DNA of 64,000 nt from Halorubrum sp. SD626R (GCF_001261915.1 NZ_CVRT01000157.1:1-64000), one strand, 5' to 3'; positions 16,767-27,115 are shown, numbered from the stretch's first letter. The notes: generated from the letters alone by a model not told the origin. A program made the numbers and translations.

Positions 16767-19700
16767 GGGCTAAGACCACGGCCGCGGCCGCGAGTATCGC
16801 GACCGCGACGAGCAGGACGACCACGGTGACTCCGAGACCGGCCGGCTCCTCGTCGGGGGCGTCGTCGGCCCCGTCGGCACCGTCCGCACCGTCCGCGGTC
16901 GCGTCGTCCGCGGCTTCGACGGTGAGCGTCGCGGTCGCGGTGTCGGTCTCGCCCGCGTCGTTCGTCACCGTCAACTCGACCGCGTACTCGCCGGCCTCGT
17001 CGAGCGTCGCGCTCGCCGTCTCGCCGGTGAGCGTCTGATCGGCGACAGACCACTCGTAAGAAGCGATCTCGCCGTACTCCGTGGTCGACCCGCTGCCGTC
17101 CAGCGTCACCGACTCGCCGGCGGTCGCGGTGCCGGGATCGACCGCGGCGGTCGCGTCGGGCTGGCCCACGGCGTTCACCGCGAACACCGAGAAGCCCGGC
17201 GTCTGCGCTTCGAGCGTGACCGCCTCGTCGGTCTCCTCGGCGACGCTCGTCTCCAGCGTCTCCCAGCCGTCGTCGGTCAGGCGGACGGCCGAGAGATCCT
17301 CGGCCGGCGCACCGACCGCGTCGAGGCGCTCGGCCGAGACGCGGAAGCGGATCGTCGCCGACTGATCGGTCGCGTCGTCGGGCACGGCGATCTCTTGGAG
17401 CGTGACCGTTCCTCCCGGCGGATCGACATCGGTGGTCTCCGGATCGACGTCGGTAACGGTGACCTCGCCGATCTGGTCCGTCGTGTCGAAGGCGATCGAC
17501 TCGACGTTCTCGACCGACTCCGTCGTGGCGACGCGCTGATCCGTTTCGAGGTCGAGCGACGGCGTCACCGTCTCGGTCGCCGTCGCGTCGAGTTCGAGCG
17601 ACCCCGGCTGTTGGTCGTCGACGAAGCCGCCGCCCCCGCCGCCACCACCGCCGGGGTCGACGGGGTCGTCATCCACAGGATCATCGTCTTCCGGGTCCTC
17701 CGGGCCTTCCTCTGGAGGCTCGGGCTCTTCGACGGCTTCGACGGTCACAGTTGCGGTGTCAGTGACGGCCGTGCCGTCACGCTCGTATGTGGCCGTGATT
17801 TCGGCCGTTCCCGGCGACGAACCCGTAATCGTTCCGTCGGAAGCGACGGTGGCGACCCCCGGGTCGTTCGATTCGAAGTCTGTCTGTTCGGTGACATCGA
17901 CCGCCGTTCCGTCGCTGAACGTCTCGTCGACTGAGATCTGCGTGGTAGCCGATTCATCGATCGTCAGGGCGGTATCCGACACCTCGATCCCCTCGAAGGA
18001 GATCACGTCGACGGTCTCGGTTCCGCTACTGTCATCGAGCGACGATGCAGTCAGATCGATCGAGTCGTCGAACTGCCGATTCACGTCAAGTGTGAATTCG
18101 AGCGACTGACTGCTCCCGCCGGCAACGTTAGCGTCCTGCGTTGACGGAGCCGGTCCGCCCGTAACGTCGAGGTCGATCTCCTGCGTGTCGCCCTTAACGT
18201 CAGTGTTGTCGATCGTCACCGGCACGTCGTACGACTCGCCGCGAACGAGGCTGTCGTTTGTGAGGTCGCTCGGCGTTCCGATCGAGACCTCGAACTGCGA
18301 GTCGGTCCGACTGTTGAGCGGATCGCCCCTCTGAACGGTACTCCGGGCGAGCGTGTCGCCGGGCTCGGCGCCGCCCGCCTGTCCCCACCAGTTGTCCGTC
18401 GCGTCGACGGCCGAGTTGTCGGCGAGGACTGATAGCTCGTTGGACTCGAGGTTGCTGTTGTTGACCGTGACCGTCAGGTCGTCTTCCGGCACGTTGAGTG
18501 CGCGGAACCCGAGCGTGCTTTCGCGGATCGTCGTGCGGCGGACTTCGAGCGGCTCGCTAGTGACGCCGACGACATCGACGCCGGTCTGTGCACCGGCGAT
18601 CGTGGAGTCGCGTAATAAAGCGTCCGGTGCCTGAGCTAGTACGCCCGTATCGCTCGCGCGGACGGTCGTCAAGGCGATTTCGGACGAGTCGTCGCTGTCC
18701 AACACGATCCCGTCGTCGACGTTCTCGACGAGCGCACTGGAGACGGTCAGCGAACCGACCGTCGATTCGACGCCCGTCGTCCAGCCGTCAACTTCGACCG
18801 ACTCGACTGTGGTCGTCCCGCCGGCGACGACGGCGGTCTCGTTGCCGTTACCGGAGAGGACGAGCCGTTCGAGCGCGGCCTCGTCGGCCGACACTCGGAC
18901 CGCCGTCTCGTCGCTCTGGGGCGCGATAGTCGGCCGCGTGTCGCCGACGCCGCGGAGCGTAACGTTTTGGGTATCGACGACGACGGTGTCCGACTCTTCG
19001 TACGTCTCCGGAGCAATGCGGACGACATCGCCGGAGTCGGCCTCCGCAACGCCGCTTCGAACGCTCCCGTAATCGACCGTTTCGGTGAACGTCTGCGTAG
19101 CGTCGGTGCCGCCGGGCGCGACCGAGACCTCGAACCGCCGATCGAACGCACCGGCGCGGGGTTCGTCCGGAACCGTGACGCCGACCTCGACCCCCTTCGT
19201 CTCGCTAGCGTTCACGTCGACTTCGGACTCGGTCGAAGCCGATGTCTCGACCATGTCGAGCGCGACCGTTCCGTTTTCGAGGTCGCGGTCGCCGACGTTC
19301 TCGACGGTGACGTTGGCCGTCAGCGTATCGCCGGCACTGACGGGCTCCGCGTCAGCGACGTCGACGATCGCGAGTTCAGCCGGAGCGGCCTCGGTTACGG
19401 TGACGGCGTCGGTCACCGTTCGGTTCTCGCTTCGCAGTTCCACGTCGAGGTCACCGACCGGCGTCTCGTCGTCGACCGTGAGGTTGAGTGAGACATCTCG
19501 GGTCTCGCCGCCGTCGAGTTCGATGTCGTCGGTGTTGTTCTCGACGTTGTCGTCGACCACCAGTTCGATCGATTGAGTGTCGCTCTGATCGCCGACGTTC
19601 TCGACGGTCGTATTGACCGTCACGGTCGTGTTCTCGCCCGTCGGCGGTTCGAGGACCTCGCCGTCAGCCGGATCGGTCTCGATGGCCGAGAGGGCGAACG

Positions 19701-22515
19701 TCGCCTCCTCGGGCGGTTCGATGATCGAGACGGTTTGCGTGGCCGTCGCGTCGTCCGCGCTCTGCGCTCGCACGTCGACGGTCGTCCCGGCGTCGGGCAC
19801 GGTGGCGTCTGAGAGTTCGACGCGGCGGGTCTCGCCGCCGGGCACCGTCACCTCGGCGGAGGCGTCGAGCCCGCTGGCGTCGAGCGCGATCGTCTGCGTC
19901 GTCTCGCCGTCGCCGACGTTCTCGACGAGGACCGTCGCGTCGAACGATTCCTCGCTCGTGATCTCGTTCGAGACAGAAGCGAACGACACGGCGAGTTCCC
20001 CTGGAGCCCCGACGGACACCGTGGCCGTGTCGAGCGCGTCCGTCGTCGCGGCGGCGACATCGCGCTCGCCGACCTGATCCGTCGTCGGCTCGAACGTCAC
20101 GGATTCGACCGTGCTGTTCTCGGCGTCGAGCTCGACGGAGCGGGACGTCTGGTTCCCGTTCAGGAAGACCGAGAGGTCCGCCGTCCCGTTCGCCTCACCC
20201 GTGTTGGTGACGCGAACGTCGACGCCGAGCTCCTCGCCGGCGATGACCCGATCGTCGACGGCGACGATCTCGGCGTCGAACGCAGCGGGTTCGAGGACGT
20301 CGAGTTCGGCCGTGTTGTCGTCGTTGTCCGTGTTCGCGGTCACGTCGATCCCGTCACCGATGTCGCTGGAACGGGTGTCGTACGTCGCCTCGACAATCTC
20401 GGTGTCGCCGCCGCCGTTCAACGTGATCGTCTCGGCCGCGATCGTCTGCCCGCCGAAGGCGAGGACGACGGTTTGGTTCCCGGTTTCCCCGCCGATGTTT
20501 TGGATTTCCGCGTCGATCTCGACCGATTCACCGGCAACGACCTCATCCCCCTTAACGTCGCCAGCGAGGCCGAGCGAGTTCACGACGAAGTTCGCCGGCT
20601 CGTTCTCGGAGACGAACACGCGCGCCGTGCTGAAGTCGTCGACTTCGTCGGTCTCGGCGTTCGTCACGTTCGCCTCCACCTGCGTCGCGTTCCCGTCTTC
20701 GACGCCGACGTCGCTGGCGTTGAGCGTGACGACGTTGTCAAGGGTCACGCTCTCACCGGGCGACACGGAGTCGTCGGTTCCGACGGTGCCGATCGAGGTC
20801 GCGTTGAAGAACACCCCGACGGACGCGTTCGCGGGCTGTCCGCCGACGTTCTCGATCGTCACGTTCGGTTCGAACTCGTCGGTGTCGTTGACGCGGCCGG
20901 GGGCGTTGACATCAGTGACCGCGAACCGCGGGAGCGCGTCCACTTCGACGCTCTCGGTGGCCGTCCCGTTCTCGCTCGCGACCGTCACGTCGACGGACGG
21001 AGCGTCGCCACGTCTGATCGGTACCTCTACGTTGAGATCGGTGTCGCTGCTCCGATCGAGAGAGACTCCATTTTCGGTCGCTCGGGTCTCGCCGTCGACG
21101 CGGAAGTCGATGTCCTGCGTTCCGTTCTGTTGACCGACGTTCTCCACGTTGACATCAACGGTGATGTTCACGTTGTCGACGGGCTCGTCGACGCTACCGG
21201 GAGCGTCGGTGATGTCGACCTCGAACGTCGGAGCGGTCCCTTCTTTTAAATCGACGACGAACTGATCGCTGGTATCACCGGTATCGACGCCGATCGTCAG
21301 GGGGCCGGTTCCGAACGTCGAGGTGTCGAGTTCTCGCTCGATGAACCGGGTCTCGCCGGCGTCAACGTCCACCGCATCGATGGTCTGCTCGTCGGTTCCG
21401 TTCGCCGAGATAGTGACCGACTGCGTTCCGTCCTCCTCGCCGGTGTTAGTGATCTCGGCAGCGACCGTGATGTTCTGTCCGGGCACGGCCTCCGTCTCGG
21501 AGTCGAACTCGATCACGTCGACCGCGAAGAAAGCGGGCGAGTCGAGGTCGACGGACGCGACCGCGCGGTCGTCGTCGGTCTCTGCGACGACGGTACGCGT
21601 ACCGGCCTCGCCGGGTTCGGTGTCGACTTCGACGTTGATCGTCTCGCTATCGCCACCCGCGAGCGTCTCCGCTCGATCGTAGACGACCTCACCGTCGTAG
21701 GTGACGGTGACGTTCTGCGTGTCCTCGCGGTCACCGTCGTTCTCGACATCGACGGTCACGTTGAAGGACTCGCCCGCGCTCCGGACGTTACTCGTCTGTA
21801 GGTCGGTAATATTGAACGACGCGGGCGCGTCGACCGTGACGGTCTCCGACGCGCTGTCGTCGATCGACTCGACGCCGGCGCTGACCTCGCCGAGGTTGTC
21901 CGCGTCGGTGCTCAAGACGTCGGTGAACGTCGTCGACTCGTTCGGACCGATCTCCAGCTCGCGCTGGTCGACGGTCTCGCCGTCGAGCGTGACGTTGACC
22001 GTCTGCGTGTCGGTGGCCTCGGCGACGTTCGTGACGTTCGCTTCGAGGCTGATCGTTCCGCCGGCGACGACAGTGTTGTCGACATCGACGATCTCCGTCT
22101 CGAACAGGCCGTCGGCGTTGAGCGCGAGGTCGACGCGCCGGACATCTTCGGGTTGCCACTCAACCGTGGCGGGCTCAGTCCGGGTGACGGCCGTCCCGTT
22201 CACGCGGAACTCGATCGGTGTCCCGCTCGTCGCGTTGTCGGCGGTAACGACGAGGTTCTCGTCCGAAAGGCCGGGTGAACCGTATTCCCCGGCATCGGTA
22301 ACCGTGAGGGTGTCGACGACCGTCCCGTTGACGACGGCCGAGACGGTCGTTCCAGCGGGTGCCGGGTCACCGTCGACGGTGACGTTGCCGTAGTAGGCCG
22401 CAGGCACCGGCTCCGGATCCGAGTCCGACTGGGCAGCCACAGACCCCGGAACGGCCACCATAGAGGTGACCATCAGGACCGCGGCGAGCACCGCTGCGAT
22501 ACGGTTCCGGTCCAT
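16753..22515 (-). CDS. Giant surface adhesin with CARDB repeats and beta-helix
   Basis: 1920 residues from the ATG at 22515, which begins a proper signal (MDRNRIAAVLAAVLMVTSM); a start 96 bp upstream would bury that signal and overlap the previous gene. After the signal comes an Ig-like domain (VPAAYYGNVTVDGD), then about twelve CARDB-type beta-sandwich repeats (pattern ITVDVNVENVGQQNGTQ) through about residue 1180, a right-handed beta-helix (about 1200-1440, with NWWGQAGGAEPGD), a BIG2-like domain (about 1520-1600), a PGF-pre-PGF domain ending TPGFSVFAVNA, a PKD domain and a C-terminal helix with RREE. Many N-x-S/T sites suggest glycosylation. It starts 4 bp after the 1077-aa beta-helix gene, so the two are translationally linked. 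Confidence 0.9.
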   Translation of the reverse strand: MDRNRIAAVLAAVLMVTSMVAVPGSVAAQSDSDPEPVPAAYYGNVTVDGDPAPAGTTVSAVVNGTVVDTLTVTDAGEYGSPGLSDENLVVTADNATSGTPIEFRVNGTAVTRTEPATVEWQPEDVRRVDLALNADGLFETEIVDVDNTVVAGGTISLEANVTNVAEATDTQTVNVTLDGETVDQRELEIGPNESTTFTDVLSTDADNLGEVSAGVESIDDSASETVTVDAPASFNITDLQTSNVRSAGESFNVTVDVENDGDREDTQNVTVTYDGEVVYDRAETLAGGDSETINVEVDTEPGEAGTRTVVAETDDDRAVASVDLDSPAFFAVDVIEFDSETEAVPGQNITVAAEITNTGEEDGTQSVTISANGTDEQTIDAVDVDAGETRFIERELDTSTFGTGPLTIGVDTGDTSDQFVVDLKEGTAPTFEVDITDAPGSVDEPVDNVNITVDVNVENVGQQNGTQDIDFRVDGETRATENGVSLDRSSDTDLNVEVPIRRGDAPSVDVTVASENGTATESVEVDALPRFAVTDVNAPGRVNDTDEFEPNVTIENVGGQPANASVGVFFNATSIGTVGTDDSVSPGESVTLDNVVTLNASDVGVEDGNATQVEANVTNAETDEVDDFSTARVFVSENEPANFVVNSLGLAGDVKGDEVVAGESVEIDAEIQNIGGETGNQTVVLAFGGQTIAAETITLNGGGDTEIVEATYDTRSSDIGDGIDVTANTDNDDNTAELDVLEPAAFDAEIVAVDDRVIAGEELGVDVRVTNTGEANGTADLSVFLNGNQTSRSVELDAENSTVESVTFEPTTDQVGERDVAAATTDALDTATVSVGAPGELAVSFASVSNEITSEESFDATVLVENVGDGETTQTIALDASGLDASAEVTVPGGETRRVELSDATVPDAGTTVDVRAQSADDATATQTVSIIEPPEEATFALSAIETDPADGEVLEPPTGENTTVTVNTTVENVGDQSDTQSIELVVDDNVENNTDDIELDGGETRDVSLNLTVDDETPVGDLDVELRSENRTVTDAVTVTEAAPAELAIVDVADAEPVSAGDTLTANVTVENVGDRDLENGTVALDMVETSASTESEVDVNASETKGVEVGVTVPDEPRAGAFDRRFEVSVAPGGTDATQTFTETVDYGSVRSGVAEADSGDVVRIAPETYEESDTVVVDTQNVTLRGVGDTRPTIAPQSDETAVRVSADEAALERLVLSGNGNETAVVAGGTTTVESVEVDGWTTGVESTVGSLTVSSALVENVDDGIVLDSDDSSEIALTTVRASDTGVLAQAPDALLRDSTIAGAQTGVDVVGVTSEPLEVRRTTIRESTLGFRALNVPEDDLTVTVNNSNLESNELSVLADNSAVDATDNWWGQAGGAEPGDTLARSTVQRGDPLNSRTDSQFEVSIGTPSDLTNDSLVRGESYDVPVTIDNTDVKGDTQEIDLDVTGGPAPSTQDANVAGGSSQSLEFTLDVNRQFDDSIDLTASSLDDSSGTETVDVISFEGIEVSDTALTIDESATTQISVDETFSDGTAVDVTEQTDFESNDPGVATVASDGTITGSSPGTAEITATYERDGTAVTDTATVTVEAVEEPEPPEEGPEDPEDDDPVDDDPVDPGGGGGGGGGFVDDQQPGSLELDATATETVTPSLDLETDQRVATTESVENVESIAFDTTDQIGEVTVTDVDPETTDVDPPGGTVTLQEIAVPDDATDQSATIRFRVSAERLDAVGAPAEDLSAVRLTDDGWETLETSVAEETDEAVTLEAQTPGFSVFAVNAVGQPDATAAVDPGTATAGESVTLDGSGSTTEYGEIASYEWSVADQTLTGETASATLDEAGEYAVELTVTNDAGETDTATATLTVEAADDATADGADGADGADDAPDEEPAGLGVTVVVLLVAVAILAAAAVVLARREE

Positions 22516-22519
22516 CGGT

Positions 22520-25500
22520 CTACTCGAGTTTCTCCTCTTCGTCGGTGATCTGGAACTCTTGGTGAGGGTCGCCCGAGTTCTCAACTGCCAGAACTTCTTC
22601 AACGTACTCACTGGCAGTCTGCCCCGTTTCGTATCCGGTCAGGAGCCCGACATCGGCACCGTTGAAGTCGCGCTCGACGAAAACCCACGTGGCCTCGTAT
22701 GCACCGTATTCGGCGCGAGGTACACCGGGTTGGGTGGGCTGCGCCTGGAGCTGGTCAGCCTCAAGGATCGCACCTTCTCTAACGGTCAGGCTATCGATAT
22801 CGTTTGTCGCGCCGGTCGGGACGAGGTTCCAACCACCGTTGAGGTCGACTTCGGTCTCCGAATCGGTATCCGTTTCCGCGACATCGACCGGAACAACGAT
22901 TTCCTCGTCGATGACGCTGTCAGTCGCGATGACGACGACTTGGCCCGCATCAGGGGTGAAATCGCCATCGACCGGTTCGAAGCCGGAGTCGATGTCGTAG
23001 CGGTACGCCTGAGCGCCGTTGTCGAACTCGACATCACTCAGGAGTCCGCTGATCGATTCGTTCGAGGGTGCGGTGAATCCGATTGCAAGCGAAGTGGATC
23101 CGTCGCTCTGGAGATCGAGGACAGAGCCGTACTGGCGGATTCCTTCAGGCGATTCGGCCTCAATATTCTCGAAGGATGTCGTCAAGACTGGATCATAGAT
23201 GATGCTGCCACCATTCTGTGAGGGACTAACGAACCCATCTGTTAGGAATTCGACACCACCGATATCTTCCCAGTAATTCTGTCGTAAATCGAGGGTTCCG
23301 GAACCCGACTTATGTTCGATCGAATCTACGTTAACGAAATCATTATACCGAACTGTTTGACTGTCAGCGGGAGCTCCTTCAACTCCGAATCCAACACCGT
23401 TGTAAGCTTCCGCCTTGCCAGTCGCGCTCAGTTCATTGAATCCGACATCAGCTGCGGTCCCATCATCACGTGCAACAGCCGCGAAGCTATACCCATCGCT
23501 GACGGCAGAGATGTCATTCTCAACGACTCCGGCAGAACCACCCTCGCTAACGCTTACACCGACAGCGCCAGCCTGCTCGTTACTGTCGATAACGCTGACA
23601 TTGATCGTGCTACCGGACACAGTGACGTTATCGGCACTAGCGATCTCGACACCAATCGGTTCTGGGAATACGCCGGCAGCAACATCAGTCAGGTTCGCTT
23701 CGACGTTGACAGTGACATCCTCGACCGACGCACCGTCTGCACTCTCACCGATATTGATCGCGTTATTCGCACTTGCTGGGTTGGGGAAGACATCGCTCTC
23801 AACGGTAGTGTTGAGCTGAAGGTCCACAAGTGAGGTCCCCGGTGCACTCAGCGCGATAGATCCGTTGATAATCGTATCGTCACCAGTTCCTTGAACCGTG
23901 ACATTTGGCGTGTCAATGGTGAGGTCCGCGTTGTACTCGCCAGCCGTCACATCGATAGTTTCATTCTGCTCAGCCGCCTCAGCCGCAGACTCAAGATTGG
24001 AGAATTCCTCGTCGCCAACGGTAGCCGCGACAGCTATTCCACTACTTTCCTCATCAGCGGGTCCGTCTAACCACGGATCTACTGTGACATCACCTGTGAT
24101 ATCGCCCTCAGCAGGACCAGAAGTAGTTCCCCACCAGTTTTCGGCAGCATCAACATCAGCGGCCTCGGAGCTGATCAAAAGCGCTTGTCCGTTGTCAACG
24201 ATGTTATTCTGGGAGACGCTAATATTTCCACCACTCAGAACAAGAATTCCAAGATTGTTCGATCGAATATCGTTACTGGTAACATTGAAACTTGGATTTT
24301 CAGACCCATCGTGATTGAATGCGATGGCAAAGTCAGTCTGTCCGACAAAGTCGTTATCAGTTATTTTCAAGCTCTGAGCAGACTGTGCAGCGCCGATATT
24401 AACACCAATTGAGTTATTAATAAAGTCGTTATTGACGATCTCGTGGTCGGCGGGACCAGAGACGACGACACCGTTACCGTACTCATCTTGTGTACTGGTA
24501 TTGACACCGACAAAATCATTATTTCGGACTTCATTTCCGCTCGTCAGACCCTCAAGCCGGATAGCGTAACCATTGCTTTCGGTTCCTTCTGCAAGCGTGA
24601 AGTAATTATTAATGTAACTATTATTATTACCACGATCATATATCGCCTGTCCCTTGAACACGAAAGAGAGTCCATGAATCGTAACGTTAGAGCTGTCAAT
24701 GTTGATCCGCTGATCAGTCAGTTGAATCGTCGTATTATTCGTGTCACCAGTAGCAGTTACGGTGAGGTTTGAGACATCCACATCGAACTGGCCATAGGTT
24801 CCTTCTTCAATAGTAATCGTGTCACCGTTGCTGGAGGCATTCTCAGCATCTTGGATCGTTGAGTATGCCGTATCTCCGATAGTAATTGAGCCGTCATATA
24901 TCCCGCTTTCACCAACAAATTGAACCGACGACGCACCAGTACTTTCAAGAATTGTGTTAGCAACGGAGACCTCCTCGCCGGAGTCATCATTGTTGATCGT
25001 CGGGATGCCGTCGTTGTAGATCCGGATATCAGTGATCCCTTCCCCCGTTTGATACGTATTTGCTTCGAAGACATGATTTGTCCCGAGAACGCCAACACCT
25101 TCTGCTGAGAACCCACCTGCATCAGCGAGATCCTCAATGGTGTTCCCCGAAATGGTCGCTCCATCTGCCTGAAGACTAATACCAACGACAGCTCCAGAGA
25201 TGTCGTTACCCTGAATAGTAGCACTAGTAGTAGTGCTCGTTTGAATTCCGGTCAAAACATCTCGAATTTCGACATCAGAAACAGTAATATTGTTTGACCC
25301 ATCTGTGATTCCGAGATGAATGCCGGTACCGGTGCCGCGTCCCGGACCTTCGATATCGATATCCGAGAATTCAACGTTAGATCCACCAATATCGAGAATT
25401 CTTCCATTGTCCGGGATGTCGTCTTCCTGAACAGTAATCGTCGGATCCGTGTTTGGAGCAGCAGTTATCGTCAATCCGTCAATTTGAGTTCTGCTAAACC

Positions 25501-25753
25501 GGTCATACTCACCATCTTGAACTACAATTAGATCGTTTGATGATGCGTTGGATACCGCAGATTGTATGGTTCTTTTTTGTGTTTCATTTACTTCTTGGCT
25601 ACTGAAATCATCGTCAACTATAAAATCAGCAGTATCACTTTGACCCGCCGCGCTCCCCGCAAACCCGCCAACACCAGCAGCGACCATCGACACCACCATG
25701 ATCGCCGCGAACAGCATCGCCTGTACTCGCTTTCGCGTCGATTCCCCGCTCAT
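22520..25753 (-). CDS. Secreted beta-helix surface protein
   Basis: 1077 residues. The N-terminus STRKRVQAMLFAAIMVVSM is the long S-layer-glycoprotein type of haloarchaeal signal peptide (cleavage near SAAGQSD). Two right-handed beta-helix regions follow (about 80-560 and 600-880), rich in N-N-D turns and with NWWGTTSGPAEGD near residue 565; the partner protein at 16753 has the same NWWG motif. A C-terminal domain includes NGGWNLVPTG. No membrane anchor or PGF-CTERM is present, so it is either released or held by the partner protein. The DNA is clearly more AT-rich than its surroundings, strongest at 23.2-25.6 kb, suggesting horizontal transfer. Confidence 0.88.
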   Translation of the reverse strand: MSGESTRKRVQAMLFAAIMVVSMVAAGVGGFAGSAAGQSDTADFIVDDDFSSQEVNETQKRTIQSAVSNASSNDLIVVQDGEYDRFSRTQIDGLTITAAPNTDPTITVQEDDIPDNGRILDIGGSNVEFSDIDIEGPGRGTGTGIHLGITDGSNNITVSDVEIRDVLTGIQTSTTTSATIQGNDISGAVVGISLQADGATISGNTIEDLADAGGFSAEGVGVLGTNHVFEANTYQTGEGITDIRIYNDGIPTINNDDSGEEVSVANTILESTGASSVQFVGESGIYDGSITIGDTAYSTIQDAENASSNGDTITIEEGTYGQFDVDVSNLTVTATGDTNNTTIQLTDQRINIDSSNVTIHGLSFVFKGQAIYDRGNNNSYINNYFTLAEGTESNGYAIRLEGLTSGNEVRNNDFVGVNTSTQDEYGNGVVVSGPADHEIVNNDFINNSIGVNIGAAQSAQSLKITDNDFVGQTDFAIAFNHDGSENPSFNVTSNDIRSNNLGILVLSGGNISVSQNNIVDNGQALLISSEAADVDAAENWWGTTSGPAEGDITGDVTVDPWLDGPADEESSGIAVAATVGDEEFSNLESAAEAAEQNETIDVTAGEYNADLTIDTPNVTVQGTGDDTIINGSIALSAPGTSLVDLQLNTTVESDVFPNPASANNAINIGESADGASVEDVTVNVEANLTDVAAGVFPEPIGVEIASADNVTVSGSTINVSVIDSNEQAGAVGVSVSEGGSAGVVENDISAVSDGYSFAAVARDDGTAADVGFNELSATGKAEAYNGVGFGVEGAPADSQTVRYNDFVNVDSIEHKSGSGTLDLRQNYWEDIGGVEFLTDGFVSPSQNGGSIIYDPVLTTSFENIEAESPEGIRQYGSVLDLQSDGSTSLAIGFTAPSNESISGLLSDVEFDNGAQAYRYDIDSGFEPVDGDFTPDAGQVVVIATDSVIDEEIVVPVDVAETDTDSETEVDLNGGWNLVPTGATNDIDSLTVREGAILEADQLQAQPTQPGVPRAEYGAYEATWVFVERDFNGADVGLLTGYETGQTASEYVEEVLAVENSGDPHQEFQITDEEEKLE

Positions 25754-26264
25754 TGGTAATCACTCCCGTTCCGTCCGGGACGCCGTACCCCTGCCTCGTA
25801 CCGCGTGTCGTTCGCGTTCATTGTCGGACGTGGTTTCCGCTGGCGACGACGACCGATCCGGACGGGCAGTCCCCTCACCGCCGGCCAGTAATCGGTAACC
25901 CCGTCGCCGTTAAGTGACAATTAGTATGTTACTGTTTTATGAAACTACCGGTGCCAACAACTGGGAATCCCGGGAAGGCGGCCGGTTTCGTGCAGTGGTA
26001 TCACGGGTTGATCCCCCACGTCAGACACTCTCAGGCCGTTTTACATTATTGGATTAGTGAAATTAATGTGTCAGTTGGACACAATTATGGCCGCCCGAGT
26101 TCGCGCGTCACGAGGGCGGTTCGACATCGGCAGTCCGAGGCATCCGGACCGTCACGGAGTACTCTCGGCTCTCGTTCCCGGGACGGCCTCACACCCATCG
26201 GTACTCGGTTGCCGGGCTGGATACCGCGTGAGCTGACCTCGCGCGCAGACGCCGCGCTCCAATA
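25754..26264. other. Gene-poor 511-bp interval
   Basis: Upstream region of the surface-protein operon. The minus-strand sequence CATACTAATT (25921-25930) is the best TATA-like element and would give that operon a leader of about 150 nt. Further out, 26040-26090 is AT-rich. Open frames crossing 25939-26264 run on into the antisense of the next gene and are not convincing. No repeat, tRNA or transposase fragment was recognised. Confidence 0.4.
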
Positions 26265-26870
26265 TCAGACCACTTCGATCTCCCGCCACTCGCTCCGCTC
26301 CGGTCGCTGCACCCGAAACTCTCGCGTGTCGTCGTCGCGGCGCCGCGTCTCGACCACGCCGTCGAACAGCGGGACGAACTGCTCGACCGTCGTCTCGTTG
26401 TGCGCGCCGGGGTCGATCGTCGCCGCCACGGGCCAGTCCTCCCCGGTCGCCCGCTGGGCGAGGACGTACAGGAACTGGAACACCTCCGAGGCGGACGCGT
26501 ACATCAGCAGCGGCGAGACGGTCGTCACGCCGACCGCGAGCCCGTCCTCGTCGCGATCCTCGGCCAGGTCGACGAACGTCGTCCCGATGGACGTGAGGTT
26601 CCCCGGATCCTGCGCGTATCCCGTCGCCTCGCCCCCGTCGCCCGCTCGGCCGACGGCGTTCGCCACGCAGTCGACCACGACCGGCTCCGCCGGGTCGCCG
26701 TCGACGGTCCGCCGGTGAGCGTCTCGCACGCGGGAGGCGGGCTGCCGGGTCGACACCAGGACCGGCCTGCCCGGTCGCGCCGCCAACAGCCGGTGGAACA
26801 GCCGTCGGCGACCGGAGAACGCCGGACCGACGATCAGTACGTCGTCAAGGTCGCGACCGGGGAGGGACAT
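26265..26870 (-). CDS. DUF7504-like protein
   Basis: 201 residues from the ATG at 26870 (MSLPGRDLDDVLIVGPAFSG); a start 87 bp upstream is possible but adds an unrelated basic segment. The fold looks RecA-like: strand DVLIVGPAFSGRRRLF has the shape of a P-loop but with Arg where Lys is expected, strand VLVSTRQPASRVRDA, and strand VVDCVANAVGR as a Walker B analogue. LTSIGTTFVDLAEDRDEDGLAVGV and SEVFQFLYVLAQRA correspond to segments in the 3172-4437 protein, so they are probably paralogues. Not an obvious ATPase; function unknown. Confidence 0.75.
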   Translation of the reverse strand: MSLPGRDLDDVLIVGPAFSGRRRLFHRLLAARPGRPVLVSTRQPASRVRDAHRRTVDGDPAEPVVVDCVANAVGRAGDGGEATGYAQDPGNLTSIGTTFVDLAEDRDEDGLAVGVTTVSPLLMYASASEVFQFLYVLAQRATGEDWPVAATIDPGAHNETTVEQFVPLFDGVVETRRRDDDTREFRVQRPERSEWREIEVV

Positions 26871-26965
26871 CAACGGAAACGAATTAAGTATCAGACAATT
26901 AAGCCTTCCGGCGGCCGTCGCGCCGGTCAGACGCGCTTTTATATCTCGGGTCGCCACGGATGGGT

Positions 26966-27115
26966 ATGGACGACCACTCTCACGACCCCGACCCGGACGA
27001 GCGCGTGACCGCTCCCATGCAGTCGTTCGGCAGCCGCGAGGTCGGTATCGGCGCCGCCGTCACCCTCGTCGGCCTGCTGATCGCGTACGTCATTCCCTTC
27101 CTGTTCAGCTTCTGA
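26966..27115 (+). CDS. Small membrane protein, 49 aa
   Basis: MDDHSHDPDPDERVTAPMQ followed by SFGSREVGIGAAVTLVGLL and one hydrophobic segment ending in FLFSF. A His/Asp-rich N-terminus, a TAPMQ motif and a single helix. I recall similar one-helix haloarchaeal proteins of unknown function. TTTTATATC (26936-26944) lies about 25 nt before the ATG at 26966, an ideal leaderless promoter, which supports this being a real gene. Confidence 0.75.
   Translation: MDDHSHDPDPDERVTAPMQSFGSREVGIGAAVTLVGLLIAYVIPFLFSF

Noticed and set aside
22515-22611. Upstream start for the 1920-aa surface protein
   Set aside because: It would overlap the previous gene by 92 bp and bury the clear signal peptide MDRNRIAAVLAAVL behind 32 basic residues.
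23300-25600. AT-rich tract as a provirus or insertion sequence
   Set aside because: One continuous beta-helix frame covers it, with no integrase, transposase or terminal repeats.
25939-26718. 259-aa plus-strand frame upstream and antisense of the DUF7504-like gene
   Set aside because: Ser/Arg-rich, no start context, half of it antisense to a better gene.
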